Shown: positions 49,712 through 58,394, numbered from the stretch's first letter. The stretch: 64,000 nt of DNA from Croceicoccus estronivorus (GCF_001625325.1 NZ_JRQQ01000002.1:124001-188000); one strand, 5' to 3'. Numbers and translations are program-made. Notes: a model not told the origin generated them from the sequence alone.

Positions 49712-50074
49712 ATGAAGCCCCTAGGCCCATTGCGCCCGGAGCCGGGTCCATCGGTACGGGAATCCTGGTCCCTCGCCATATCGCTGGCGATGGTTGCAAT
49801 CGGCTGTGCGCTCGGGCTCAATGTCTTTCACGAGAGGGGAGCGTTAGGCGATGAACTCCATTTGGCTGCGCTGATTTTCGTGATTGCCGTGCCACTTGGG
49901 GCAATCATTGCCGTTGTGCAGGAACGCCGGGCTTACATGCAGGTGCACAAGAGCATTGGTCAGACGACTTACACATATCGTATGTATAAGGAATGGCCTC
50001 ATGGCCCGCGACTCGGCAAGGACGTCAAACGGGTATCCCGCAAGCCCGCCCAACGCCTCAGAAGGCGGAAATAA
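49712..50074 (+). CDS. Small two-helix membrane protein
   Basis: A 120-residue protein with two membrane helices (about residues 20-40 and 50-68), a short exposed loop, and a strongly basic C-terminal tail (many Arg and Lys). No named family recognised. Divergent from the LysR gene with a possible LysR box between, so it may be in its regulon. It converges on the SMR gene with a nine-base gap. Confidence 0.6.
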   Translation: MKPLGPLRPEPGPSVRESWSLAISLAMVAIGCALGLNVFHERGALGDELHLAALIFVIAVPLGAIIAVVQERRAYMQVHKSIGQTTYTYRMYKEWPHGPRLGKDVKRVSRKPAQRLRRRK

Positions 50075-50083
50075 TGCCTGCAA

Positions 50084-50404
50084 CTAACCGGGAGTGGCGA
50101 GCTTCATCAGGATGAACCCGCTCACGATAAGCACGGCGGCAACGATCCGCATCGCTCCCAGCGGCTCGCCGAGCACCACTGCTCCGACGATGAACGCTCC
50201 GACAGCACCGATGCCCGTCCAGGTCGTATAGGCCGTACCAAGCGGCAGGGTCCGCATCGACCAGGCGAGCAGGCCGAAGCTGAAGAGCATCGCGACGAGC
50301 ATGACCGCTGTCGGCAAAGGGCGCGTGAACCCGGTCGATTGCTTCATCGCATAGGCCCAGACGATTTCGCATAGACCCGCAAGAACAAGAACGAACCACG
50401 CCAC
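50084..50404 (-). CDS. sugE: SMR-family exporter (SugE/Gdx-like)
   Basis: A 106-residue small-multidrug-resistance protein with four membrane helices. Seen: the membrane Glu in Gly-Leu-Cys-Glu-Ile-Val-Trp near residues 9-15, Tyr-Ala-Met-Lys-Gln-Ser after it, and Tyr-Thr-Thr-Trp-Thr-Gly-Ile-Gly-Ala near 59-67, which resembles the SugE/Gdx guanidinium-exporter branch more than EmrE. Start is GTG at 50404 with a GGGAGG site. Substrate (guanidinium or quaternary ammonium compounds) is inferred. Confidence 0.86.
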   Translation of the reverse strand: MAWFVLVLAGLCEIVWAYAMKQSTGFTRPLPTAVMLVAMLFSFGLLAWSMRTLPLGTAYTTWTGIGAVGAFIVGAVVLGEPLGAMRIVAAVLIVSGFILMKLATPG

Positions 50405-50646
50405 GGCAGCCTCCCATAGTGCCGCCGGGCCGTCCCGGACTTGATCACTTCGACAGAAGGCGGGAACGTGGTCGCCGCGCCAGGCAGATAGCAACGGATG
50501 TGACGCGCTTCAATGGGGGCTTCGCTGACCACAAATGTGCGAGCACAATACAGCAATATCTTTGCGTTCAACTATAGATAACATTCGCTTGTTTGATGGA
50601 CCTGACCAATTCACATTGCGTGCCAAGCTTACGAAGGAGTCTTCCA

Positions 50647-51288
50647 ATGGTCATCCAGCTCGGGCAGATCGCCCCTGATTTCGAACAGGACAGCACGCAG
50701 GGCCGTATCCGCTTTCACGACTGGCTCGGCTCGAGCTGGGGGGTACTGTTCAGTCATCCCAAGAATTTCACGCCGGTCTGTACCACCGAGCTTGGCGAGG
50801 TGGCGAAGCTGCGCCCCGAATGGGACAAGCGCAACGTCAAGCCCATCGGCCTCTCGGTCGATCCGGTCGAGGCGCATCACAAGTGGGAACTCGACATCGA
50901 GGAAACCCAAGGGGCGGCGCTCGACTTTCCGATGATCGCGGACCCCGATGCGAAAGTTTCGTCACTATACGATATGATCCATCCCGAAAGCGATCCGACC
51001 GTCACAGTGCGGTCGGTATTCGTGATCGATCCTTCGAAGAAGGTCCGGCTCATCCTGACTTATCCGCCCAGCACGGGGCGCAATTTCACGGAGATCCTGC
51101 GTACGATCGACAGCCTGCAACTGACCGATGCAAGCAGCATAGCAACGCCCGTCAACTGGTCGCCTGGCGAAGAGGTGGTGATTTCTCCCAAAGTTTCGGA
51201 CGAGGAAGCTCAGCGCCTGTTTCCGCAAGGCTTCAGAACCCTGAAGCCATATCTGCGGATGGTCGACCTGCAAGCATCCGGGAATTAG
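50647..51288 (+). CDS. 1-Cys peroxiredoxin (Prx6 type)
   Basis: A 213-residue peroxiredoxin. The peroxidatic Cys is C45 in Phe-Thr-Pro-Val-Cys-Thr-Thr-Glu; there is a conserved Arg near 124 (Thr-Val-Arg-Ser-Val) and the long C-terminal arm typical of the Prx6/AhpC-TSA 1-Cys group (about 210-220 residues). It reduces hydrogen peroxide and organic hydroperoxides. ATG at 50647 follows a GAAGGAG site. The carbonic anhydrase gene begins five bases after the stop, so they are co-transcribed. Confidence 0.92.
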   Translation: MVIQLGQIAPDFEQDSTQGRIRFHDWLGSSWGVLFSHPKNFTPVCTTELGEVAKLRPEWDKRNVKPIGLSVDPVEAHHKWELDIEETQGAALDFPMIADPDAKVSSLYDMIHPESDPTVTVRSVFVIDPSKKVRLILTYPPSTGRNFTEILRTIDSLQLTDASSIATPVNWSPGEEVVISPKVSDEEAQRLFPQGFRTLKPYLRMVDLQASGN

Positions 51289-51293
51289 CTGCG

Positions 51294-51944
51294 TTGGACG
51301 AAGGCACATCGGATGCGGATGTCAACCAGACGGACAGCAGCTCCGGCAAACTGTTTGCCCGCAATCGCGCTTGGGCGGAGGCTAAAGTCCGCGTCGACCC
51401 AACGTTCTTCAGCCGGCTGGTTGGTCAGCAACGGCCGCGATATTTCTGGATAGGCTGCTCCGATAGCCGGGTGCCTGCGACCGAGATTGTCGATCTCGAT
51501 CCCGGAGAGATGTTCGTTCATCGAAACGTCGCCAATCTGGCGGTCGCGGACGATCCCAGTTTTGCGGCTGCGCTGCAATTTGCCGTGGAGGTTCTTGAGG
51601 TCAGCCACATAATGATTGTCGGTCATTACGGGTGTGGCGGCATACAGGCGGCGATGGATGGCGAGACCGACGATCACATCGGGCGCTGGCTCTCACCGAT
51701 CCGCGGGCTGTACCGGGACCACGTGCACGGCCCGACCGGTGATCGCGGCGACGCGGAAGCGCTTTGCGAAGCCAATGTCGCTGCGCAGGTTGCGACCCTC
51801 GCCGTCAATCCGATTATCCGGAAGGCGTGGACAGGTGGTCACGATATCACGCTTCACGGTTGGGTCTACTCGATAGGCGATGGCCTGCTGCACGAGGTCT
51901 GCGCCCCGGTTCAGAAAGTGCCAGGCGGCTCTCCGGATGTATAA
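51294..51944 (+). CDS. Beta-class carbonic anhydrase
   Basis: A 216-residue beta-carbonic anhydrase. Zinc ligands are visible: Cys55 and Asp57 in Cys-Ser-Asp-Ser-Arg, then His111 and Cys114 in His-Tyr-Gly-Cys-Gly-Gly. It interconverts carbon dioxide and bicarbonate. No ATG fits; I use TTG at 51294, five bases after the peroxiredoxin stop, with the site inside the preceding gene. The open frame extends much further upstream in the peroxiredoxin gene, but that part is shadow. Confidence 0.88.
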   Translation: MDEGTSDADVNQTDSSSGKLFARNRAWAEAKVRVDPTFFSRLVGQQRPRYFWIGCSDSRVPATEIVDLDPGEMFVHRNVANLAVADDPSFAAALQFAVEVLEVSHIMIVGHYGCGGIQAAMDGETDDHIGRWLSPIRGLYRDHVHGPTGDRGDAEALCEANVAAQVATLAVNPIIRKAWTGGHDITLHGWVYSIGDGLLHEVCAPVQKVPGGSPDV

Positions 51945-51967
51945 CCTTAGCCGAGATAGAAGGATCT

Positions 51968-52351
51968 TTGGCAATCGACGTGATTAATCCCAACCGGTCC
52001 GCCTTGAATGCGGCCGTCAGGGCGTGCGCTGGCGCCAGCGCCGCCGATCGCCAGCTTGATGCCATCATCGCAAGCGCCGTCTTTCCAGCTCTCACCAGTC
52101 TGCCGGCGTTGGATACAGCAGTCTGGCGTCATGAAGACGGCACACGTGTCAGGGCTCTGCGCTATTCGGGCTCGCGCGCCGCTGCGACAACACTTGTGCC
52201 GGCAGGCTGCTGGCTGGAAGACGGAGTCAGCGGCATCGCCAGGGTCTGCGGTGCCGAGGGCGAGTGGGACGGAATTCATTCGGTCGGGGAAATAGCAATC
52301 TGCATTGCCGCCTTGAAGGCGAGGATCAATGTGGATTCATTCCCGGCCTGA
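51968..52351 (+). CDS. Hypothetical protein downstream of carbonic anhydrase
   Basis: A 127-residue protein without a recognised domain. It is mixed alpha/beta with two Cys near 72-95, no signal peptide and no membrane helix. Start TTG at 51968 has an AGAAGGA site just before; a GTG at 51980 is the alternative. It follows the carbonic anhydrase by 23 bp on the same strand and is probably the third gene of that operon. Confidence 0.5.
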   Translation: MAIDVINPNRSALNAAVRACAGASAADRQLDAIIASAVFPALTSLPALDTAVWRHEDGTRVRALRYSGSRAAATTLVPAGCWLEDGVSGIARVCGAEGEWDGIHSVGEIAICIAALKARINVDSFPA

Positions 52352-52432
52352 AATACAGGAACTCCAGCGATCACAAGATAGGGTAGGGTCTCGATTTGAA
52401 GCTCGGCTTCCAACCTTCTCCGGACCCTGGTT

Positions 52433-52822
52433 TCAGCTTTTTGGCATCAACAGGTTGGCATCACGCGCAAGGCGCCAGCTTCCGTCAGCTTCTTTTCGGA
52501 ACAAGGTCAGGGTGTACCCGGCGCGCTGCACCGTCTCGCCGGTTGGCAAGGTGATAGCCAGGTCGATACGGTTGCGTGTGAACGCCCAGGTTCCCAAGAC
52601 TTGAATCTCAACGATGTCGTTCGTCCCGTCAATCTGCGGCCGCGCTCCATCGGACTCACCAGCGGTTGCCTCGAATGCCTCTCGGCCAAATGGTTCTTGG
52701 CCGGGAACCATGAAAATCACGTCTTCGGTCATGAGTGAGAGGACGGTGGCCGTGTCACCCGATTGGCTTGCCTCCATCCAGGTTGCGACGACCTGTCTGA
52801 TCGCCTGTTCGTCTTCCGTCAT
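52433..52822 (-). CDS. SnoaL/SgcJ-like NTF2-fold protein
   Basis: A 129-residue protein of the SnoaL-like NTF2 fold (SgcJ/EcaC type). Seen: Ile-Arg-Gln-Val-Val-Ala-Thr-Trp near 8-15, Asp-Thr-Ala-Thr-Val-Leu-Ser-Leu-Met-Thr-Glu-Asp-Val near 22-34, and a C-terminal Leu-Phe-Arg-Lys plus Gly-Ser-Trp-Arg-Leu-Ala-Arg-Asp. Many such proteins are stand-alone enzymes or small-molecule binders of unknown substrate. ATG at 52822 has a GGAG site; ATG at 52834 is the alternative. Divergent from the DMT transporter. Confidence 0.82.
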   Translation of the reverse strand: MTEDEQAIRQVVATWMEASQSGDTATVLSLMTEDVIFMVPGQEPFGREAFEATAGESDGARPQIDGTNDIVEIQVLGTWAFTRNRIDLAITLPTGETVQRAGYTLTLFRKEADGSWRLARDANLLMPKS

Positions 52823-52951
52823 TTTGATCTCCATCCACGCACACGCCTCGGATTAAACAGTAATTTCGCGCAACCCAGAAAAACTAGTGTTGCCATGGGC
52901 TTCCCGCTGTTAACCGGCCCCTGTCTCCAATTAGTCAATCACAAGTTTGCA

Positions 52952-53920
52952 ATGGCCGCAATGATCCATCGATCTATAATATTGCTGAAAAGCCTATGGT
53001 CGAAGGCTTATATTCTTCTGACCATCACTGCGTTGTGCTGGGCTGGCAACGCGATTGTGGGGCGCGGCGTGCGCGAGTTGGTGCCGCCTGTCGCGCTTGC
53101 CTTTTGGCGCTGGAGCATTGCCCTCGTTCTCATCCTGCCATTTGCATGGCCGCACCTTCGCCGTGACAAGGACGTCATCCTGGCAAATCCGCGCATTCTG
53201 ATATTGCTTGGCATGTTGGGCATCGGTGCGTTCAACACGCTGCTCTATACCGGATTGCAGGACACAACCGCATTGAACGCGATGCTGGTCCAATCGGCCC
53301 AGCCCGTGCTCATCCTGCTCATCGGCGCAGCCATTATGGGAGATCGACCGGGCTGGCAGCAATTTTGCGGTGCGACTGTGGCGCTGGCGGGCGTCGTTAC
53401 GATCATCGGACGTGGCGATCTATCAATTCTGTGGAACCTTCGCCTCAATACTGGCGATCTGATCATCGGTGCCGCGGTGATATTTTGGTCACTTTATTCG
53501 GTGATGTTACGGCGGCGGCCAGCTCTTCATCCGCTGAGTCTGTTTGCCGTTACGCTCCTGGTCGGGATTCTCGTCATCGCTCCGTTTTATGTATGGGAGA
53601 TACTTTCCGGCCGGCAGATCATCGCTCAATTCGGTAGTTGGCTGGCAATCGGCTATGTGAGCATCTTCCCCTCGCTGATCGCCTATCTCTTCTTCAATCG
53701 CGGCGTGGAGTTAATCGGTTCGGCCGCCACCGGGATGTACATGAACGTCTTGCCGCTTCTCGGAGCCGGACTGGCGATCCTGTTGCTTGGAGAGGAACTC
53801 TATCTGTTCCATGTCGCGGGCATGGCGTTAATCCTAGGCGGCATCCTTTGGGCAGGTCGCGGCCAAGCCCCTCTGGCGGCCGCTCCCGCGAAGCCGGTTG
53901 ACCTCTCCGGGCGCATATGA
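52952..53920 (+). CDS. DMT-superfamily (EamA) transporter
   Basis: A 322-residue inner-membrane protein with ten predicted helices and two EamA repeats (about 15-150 and 165-300). Seen: Trp-Ala-Gly-Asn-Ala-Ile-Val-Gly-Arg-Gly near 28-37 and a second repeat beginning Gly-Asp-Leu-Ile-Ile-Gly-Ala. It probably exports a metabolite such as an amino acid; substrate is unknown. Start ATG at 52952 or 52961; an extension to 52895 is possible. Confidence 0.86.
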   Translation: MAAMIHRSIILLKSLWSKAYILLTITALCWAGNAIVGRGVRELVPPVALAFWRWSIALVLILPFAWPHLRRDKDVILANPRILILLGMLGIGAFNTLLYTGLQDTTALNAMLVQSAQPVLILLIGAAIMGDRPGWQQFCGATVALAGVVTIIGRGDLSILWNLRLNTGDLIIGAAVIFWSLYSVMLRRRPALHPLSLFAVTLLVGILVIAPFYVWEILSGRQIIAQFGSWLAIGYVSIFPSLIAYLFFNRGVELIGSAATGMYMNVLPLLGAGLAILLLGEELYLFHVAGMALILGGILWAGRGQAPLAAAPAKPVDLSGRI

Positions 53921-54095
53921 TGAGCGGCTTATGCAGACCCGTACCGGTCCGCGACAAGTGACTTCCGGATCGGGCCAAGCCTCATTCGTCGCCTGGTCGA
54001 CCAATTGGATCGCCGGTCACCGCAACCCATAGGATATTCGTGGATACAAATGTTTCCAGGCGACATCACAGGTGAGCCCTTGTATCGAGAGTAGC

Positions 54096-55133
54096 ATGTT
54101 CCGGTTTTTCTCAACCTCACGACAAATCGGACCCGATATCGCAATAGATTTTGGGACCGCAAACACCCGTGTCGTTCTCCGCAACGGTGGAATCGTATTT
54201 GAACAACCCACTGCCTCGTGCTTCTCAAGCAAGGGCGGCAGAGAGCTTTTTGTGTCAGCCGGCAGCGACGCATTCGCTATGCTTGATCGTGTTTCTGATG
54301 GGCTACATATCCGGCGCCCTCTGGCGCGGGGCGTCGTGCAGGATCTGGGCGCCGCCAGCGTATATCTGCAGTATGTCGTGAAAACCGTTATGGGGCGTTT
54401 GCGGCTCGGCCGTCCAAGCGCGATGGTCGGCATTCCGGCAGATGCTACGAAAGCAGAAGCTTCTGCCCTGCGCACGGTGCTCAGCGATGCGGGCTTTGGC
54501 AGGATCAGTCTTGTGAAAGAGACATACGCCGCCGCAGTCGGTGCCGGTTTAGACATCAGTGCTGCACGAGCATCGATGATCATTGAATGCGGCGCTGGGA
54601 CCACTGAAATTGCCGTGTTCTCGATCGATGGCGAATGTCTTATTCGCTCCGTGCGCGGAGGAGGTCAGTCGCTCGACGAGGCACTGATCGAACATATGCG
54701 TGCCAGGCATCATTTCCTGATCGGCCTGCGGACCGCCGAACGGCTCAAACACGCCATCAGCCGACAAATTTCTCTGCGAGAAGGCGATTCTTCCGGAATT
54801 GGTGCCGACCCTTCTAATCATATGGTCGAAATCAAAGGAAGGGATCTGCGAACGGGTTTACCCGCTACCCGGCTGCTACCAGCTTCGGAGTTCCAGCTGG
54901 TATTCAAAAAGCATCTGGTTCCGATTGTCGAAGCAACCCGAGGTGTCCTCGCCACAATCAAGCCTGATCTCGCTGCGGACCTTCTATCCGGCAGCATCAT
55001 TGCTACGGGCGGCTGCGCCTCAATCTCACTGTTGTCCGAAATGATTACAAGCGATACTGGGCTTCCGATAGAGGCGGTCAACGATGAAGCTCTGTGCGTA
55101 TCAAGAGGGCTCGAAACCCTGATGGCAGGTTAA
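54096..55133 (+). CDS. Divergent MreB-like actin protein
   Basis: A 345-residue MreB/Mbl-family protein. The phosphate-1 loop Ile-Asp-Phe-Gly-Thr-Ala-Asn-Thr is at about 16-23, connect/phosphate-2 Glu-Cys-Gly-Ala-Gly-Thr-Thr-Glu near 165-172, and an adenosine-loop Ala-Thr-Gly-Gly-Cys-Ala near 306-311, so ATP binding is likely. Phosphate-1 keeps Asp-Phe-Gly-Thr-Ala-Asn. It is alone, without mreC, mreD, pbp2 or rodA genes, so it is a second, orphan MreB rather than the housekeeping morphogen. Preceded by ATG at 54096 with a weak site. Confidence 0.85.
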   Translation: MFRFFSTSRQIGPDIAIDFGTANTRVVLRNGGIVFEQPTASCFSSKGGRELFVSAGSDAFAMLDRVSDGLHIRRPLARGVVQDLGAASVYLQYVVKTVMGRLRLGRPSAMVGIPADATKAEASALRTVLSDAGFGRISLVKETYAAAVGAGLDISAARASMIIECGAGTTEIAVFSIDGECLIRSVRGGGQSLDEALIEHMRARHHFLIGLRTAERLKHAISRQISLREGDSSGIGADPSNHMVEIKGRDLRTGLPATRLLPASEFQLVFKKHLVPIVEATRGVLATIKPDLAADLLSGSIIATGGCASISLLSEMITSDTGLPIEAVNDEALCVSRGLETLMAG

Positions 55134-55486
55134 TCACTGCCGGCTGCCTCTAACGATCTCGCCCCTATCCCTTCCGGGAAGCGCGTCGAGAACGGACCCT
55201 CTCGGACGGCTACAAACTACTTTTCGCTTCGCAAAGGCTGCTGGATGAACGTCTAGCCGCTATCGCGTTCATTCGGCCACAATTGACTTCTGGCAAGGCC
55301 TATCCCATCTTTCCAGCAATGCAGGTCAAGGTTTCCTCTTTGCGTTTTCGTCATCTCGGCGGACAGCTTCTCACGGGCATGTAACCCCGGGTTCTGGCGC
55401 GGTACGCCCTGAACTCGGGGCAGGACTCGACAGAACCTTGCATTGGACACGCAGTTCAGTGCGCCCATTCCGGGAAAGCCATCACC
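55134..55486. other. Non-coding gap between MreB-like and rnk genes
   Basis: About 350 bp with no supported gene. A 95-residue frame on the minus strand (55253-55540) runs into the rnk start and has weak composition. It should carry the rnk promoter. No strong hairpin or RNA gene seen. Confidence 0.4.
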
Positions 55487-55912
55487 ATGACACGCAAGAC
55501 GACGCCAAAGCGACCATCCATTCACATGATCGACACACAAGCCGATATCCTGACCGACCTAGCCATCGGTGCGCAGGAACGCCTGCCGCAGGTCAGCGAA
55601 CTTCTACTTGAAGAAATCGCGCGCGCGAAAGTTCACAGCGCCGGGCGGATATCCAAAGACGTCGTCACCATGAATGCCCAGGTGGAATTCGTCGACGAGG
55701 CGAGCGGTGCAACGCGGATCGTGCAACTGGTCTATCCTAGGCATGCCGACATCGCGGCAAACCGGATATCCATTCTGACGCCGGTCGGCGCCGGACTGAT
55801 CGGGCTGCGTGAGGGCCAGTCCATTCTCTGGCCGGACCGCGTGGGACATGAGCGTAAGCTTACCATTGTAAAGGTACATCAGAGTGCTTACGACGAAGAG
55901 GTGACGCACTGA
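55487..55912 (+). CDS. rnk: Rnk-type nucleoside diphosphate kinase regulator (GreA/GreB fold)
   Basis: A 141-residue protein of the Rnk type, with an N-terminal coiled coil (about 18-55) and a C-terminal GreA/GreB-like FKBP fold (about 60-135) containing Leu-Val-Tyr-Pro, Ile-Leu-Thr-Pro-Val-Gly-Ala and Leu-Ile-Gly-Leu-Arg-Glu-Gly-Gln-Ser-Ile. Rnk binds RNA polymerase through its Gre-like domain and affects nucleotide pools. It lacks the acidic Gre tip, so it should not cleave transcripts. Converges on the CopD-like gene. Confidence 0.82.
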   Translation: MTRKTTPKRPSIHMIDTQADILTDLAIGAQERLPQVSELLLEEIARAKVHSAGRISKDVVTMNAQVEFVDEASGATRIVQLVYPRHADIAANRISILTPVGAGLIGLREGQSILWPDRVGHERKLTIVKVHQSAYDEEVTH

Positions 55913-55951
55913 TGCGCTTGCCAGCAGGTCGAGCCGCGGCCCCGATGCTGG

Positions 55952-56416
55952 TCAGAACAGGCCGTGGCTTCCCGCAGCGGCGCCCAGCAGCGTCACTACC
56001 GCCAGCAGCAGCAGAATTCGATGCATTCGCTCCATGCGCCTGAAATCCCTCCCCGGGTCAGGCGAATTCTGCATGCGCCGGTGTAGAAACAGCGGCTCGA
56101 CCAGGAACAGCATCGCGAAGAAGATTGCCCACAACCCGACCATCGCGTGCATCCACCAGAATTGCGGATAGGTGAAACGATCCCACATTTGCGCGCGATG
56201 GATCATCCAGAAGCCGCTGGCGCCGGCGAGCAGAACCCAGGTCCGGGCTTGCGGCGCAAAACGGCCTTCGATCCGGTGGAATTCGGCAAGCCGGTCATCC
56301 GGCGCCGTCGAGCCGCGAATGGACGGCATCACCACAAGCGTGACGAATGCCACCCCTCCGATCCAGAAGAGGACTGAAAGGACGTGGATCGCGCGCGCTA
56401 TGATGATGTCGTCCAT
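55952..56416 (-). CDS. CopD-like integral membrane protein
   Basis: A 154-residue membrane protein with four helices. Seen: His near 11 in the first helix followed by Trp-Ile-Gly-Gly-Val-Ala-Phe, His near 52 and further His near 89 and 132-133, a His pattern that fits the CopD/haem-binding four-helix group. It is the last gene of the leftward NO-detoxification operon, 12 bp after hmp. Function there is unknown; redox or copper handling is a guess. Confidence 0.75.
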   Translation of the reverse strand: MDDIIIARAIHVLSVLFWIGGVAFVTLVVMPSIRGSTAPDDRLAEFHRIEGRFAPQARTWVLLAGASGFWMIHRAQMWDRFTYPQFWWMHAMVGLWAIFFAMLFLVEPLFLHRRMQNSPDPGRDFRRMERMHRILLLLAVVTLLGAAAGSHGLF

Positions 56417-56427
56417 CTGCCTCTCCC

Positions 56428-57639
56428 TCAGGCGGCGAGCAGTTCGTCAGCAGGTCCGAAGAACTCATAGTGGATGCGATCGGACGCGACGCCCGCCAGC
56501 GACAGGGTGGAAACCGCATGGCGCAGGAACGGCCGCGGTCCGCAGATATAGTAATCGGCCTCGGCAACAGGCGTATTGGCGACAAGCCATTCATCGGTGA
56601 TGATCCCAGCTTCGTCGTAATCCAGGCCCTTCACCTCGTCGGCCAGCGGCGTCTGGTGGAAGTCAACAACCTGCACCGTCTTGCTGTTCTCCGTTAGTAC
56701 GCGAATGTGGCCACGCATGGCATGCGTTTCCCTGTCGTGCGTCCCGTGAATGTACTGCACCGGGACTTCAGCGCCGCTCGCCACAAGAGCTTCGAGCATC
56801 GCCACCATCGGCGTCAGCCCGACCCCGCCCGACAGCAGCACGACCGGCCGCTCGTTATGTTCGCCGAGGAAGAATTCGCCAGCCGGCGCCGCGACTTTCA
56901 GGATCATCCCAACCTCGGCTTCGTCATGCAGCCATCCCGAAGCCAGGCCTTGCGGTTCGCGTTTGACAGAAATTCGGTAGGTCTCACCGTTCGGCGCGGA
57001 AGAGATCGAATAGTTGCGCTTGACCGGCGGATGGCCGGGAATCTCGAACCAGAAGGTGAGATACTGGCCTGGTTTGTGCTCCATGACCGGCCCGCCATCG
57101 GCGGGGCGCAGGATGAAGGAATTGATGACACTGCTTTCCCGGATGACGTCGTCCACACGGAAGTCGCGCCAACCGTTCCAGCCACCCGTCGTTTCCTTCT
57201 GCTCGGTATAGATGCGGTCTTCGCGTGCGATCAGGATGTTGGCGAGGAACCAGTAGGCTTCGCCCCAGGCTTCCAGAATCTCCTCCGTCGCGGCATCGCC
57301 CAGCACGGCCTTGATCGCCCCCAGCAGGGCTTCACCGACATGAGGGTAGTGGTCGGGGAGGATCTGCAAGCCGACATGCTTCTGCGCGATCCGCTCGACC
57401 GCAGGCGCCAGCGCGCCGAGATTGTCGATATTGCTGGCATAAGCGAGGATCGCGCCCGTCAGTGCACGGGGCTGCGAACCGGCATCGCCGTGGTGCGACT
57501 GGTTGAACAGGTCGCGGATTTCCGGGTTTTGGAACATCCGCGAATACATCTCGTGCACGATATCCAGACCATGGGCTTCGAGGGCCGGAACGGTGGCCTT
57601 GACGAGCGCAATGGTGTGATCGCTGAGAGGCTGCGACAT
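56428..57639 (-). CDS. hmp: Flavohaemoglobin, nitric oxide dioxygenase
   Basis: A 403-residue flavohaemoglobin. The N-terminal globin domain (about 1-140) has the proximal His88; the FAD domain (about 150-255) has Arg-Asn-Tyr-Ser-Ile-Ser for flavin binding, and the NAD(P) domain (about 260-400) has Gly-Gly-Val-Gly-Leu-Thr-Pro. It turns NO and oxygen into nitrate, using NADH. ATG at 57639 has an AGGAG site; a TTG three bases earlier is possible. In an operon with haemoglobin, DUF1971 and CopD-like genes, behind NsrR-like boxes. Confidence 0.95.
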   Translation of the reverse strand: MSQPLSDHTIALVKATVPALEAHGLDIVHEMYSRMFQNPEIRDLFNQSHHGDAGSQPRALTGAILAYASNIDNLGALAPAVERIAQKHVGLQILPDHYPHVGEALLGAIKAVLGDAATEEILEAWGEAYWFLANILIAREDRIYTEQKETTGGWNGWRDFRVDDVIRESSVINSFILRPADGGPVMEHKPGQYLTFWFEIPGHPPVKRNYSISSAPNGETYRISVKREPQGLASGWLHDEAEVGMILKVAAPAGEFFLGEHNERPVVLLSGGVGLTPMVAMLEALVASGAEVPVQYIHGTHDRETHAMRGHIRVLTENSKTVQVVDFHQTPLADEVKGLDYDEAGIITDEWLVANTPVAEADYYICGPRPFLRHAVSTLSLAGVASDRIHYEFFGPADELLAA

Positions 57640-57686
57640 CAAAATCTCCTGTGATTGAACTGGGAACTGGAAAAGGAATGCGCGGA

Positions 57687-57971
57687 TCAGCCGCCGGGCG
57701 GCGGCCGATCGTAGAAATCGACCTGCATCTTCATGGGGCCAAGCGGCGTCACGAAATGCGGCTGTTGCGGCAGGATGAGGCCGGGTTTGTCGGGTGTCAG
57801 CACGACATCCGAAGGCGGATCGAGATAGGTGAGTTGCAACTCTCCTTCGATGACGCGGATCAGCCCCCAGACGCCAGCCTTGGTATCGTGGCGGGCGCGC
57901 AAGGCGGCCGGAAGTGTATCCTGGTCGAACACCGGCGTGGACCGATATGGGCGGATGTCGGCCATCGTCAT
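57687..57971 (-). CDS. DUF1971 small cupin-like protein
   Basis: A 94-residue protein of the DUF1971 type, with a small beta-rich fold: Gly-Val-Trp-Gly-Leu-Ile near 33-38, Glu-Gly-Glu-Leu-Gln-Leu near 42-47, and Pro-Gly-Leu-Ile-Leu-Pro-Gln-Gln-Pro-His near 63-72, the family signature. The family recurs with NO-response and tellurite-resistance genes; function unproven. ATG at 57971 overlaps the haemoglobin stop (ATGA). Confidence 0.82.
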   Translation of the reverse strand: MTMADIRPYRSTPVFDQDTLPAALRARHDTKAGVWGLIRVIEGELQLTYLDPPSDVVLTPDKPGLILPQQPHFVTPLGPMKMQVDFYDRPPPGG

Positions 57972-58378
57972 GCGACCTTGCGGCTGTCGCCCGCGTCGGG
58001 CCGACGGTCCAAGCGAAAAAACATGGCCAGTTTCAGGCTCTCGGCGATCCGCGCAGCCTTCTCCTGGAGGGCGAGAGCCGCGACCGGCTCCATCTGCTCA
58101 TCGGTCGCCTGCTTCCACAAGCCGAGCCAGCGGTCGAACAGTTCGGGCGTGATCCTGCTCCTGTGCTTCATATGCGCGGGAACAGGTTGTCCCTTGTAGC
58201 GCCCGCTGGTGAGCATCACCGATGACCAGAAGGCGGTCAGCTTTTCGAGATGGTGGGGCCAGTCATCAATGGCGTCATTGAAAATCGGACCGAGTTCGGC
58301 GTCCGCCCGCACCCGAGCGTAGAAGGCATCCACCAATCGGGCGAGGCCTGCTTCGTCGATCTTTGTGGTGCTGGTCAC
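57968..58378 (-). CDS. Group III truncated haemoglobin
   Basis: A 136-residue truncated globin. Residues near 55-80 hold the Lys-x-x-x-Phe-Trp region and a proximal His in Val-Pro-Ala-His-Met-Lys-His, matching group III globins. Binds NO or oxygen, probably with hmp in the same operon. The start is not fixed: GTG at 58378 has a TGGAG site and leaves the NsrR-like box clear; ATG at 58396 and another at 58411 sit inside that box, so I prefer the GTG. Confidence 0.85.
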   Translation of the reverse strand: MTSTTKIDEAGLARLVDAFYARVRADAELGPIFNDAIDDWPHHLEKLTAFWSSVMLTSGRYKGQPVPAHMKHRSRITPELFDRWLGLWKQATDEQMEPVAALALQEKAARIAESLKLAMFFRLDRRPDAGDSRKVA

Positions 58379-58394
58379 GACTCGTACTCCATTC

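Noticed and set aside
50405-50646. Guanidine riboswitch near the SMR exporter gene
   Set aside because: The short leader shows no paired helices with the expected conserved loops, as far as can be judged by eye.
50820-51293. N-terminal extension of the carbonic anhydrase frame
   Set aside because: This part lies inside the peroxiredoxin gene in another frame; the enzyme domain starts only after 51294.
55253-55540. 95-codon frame on the minus strand before rnk
   Set aside because: It overlaps the rnk start in the opposite sense and has no domain or start signal.
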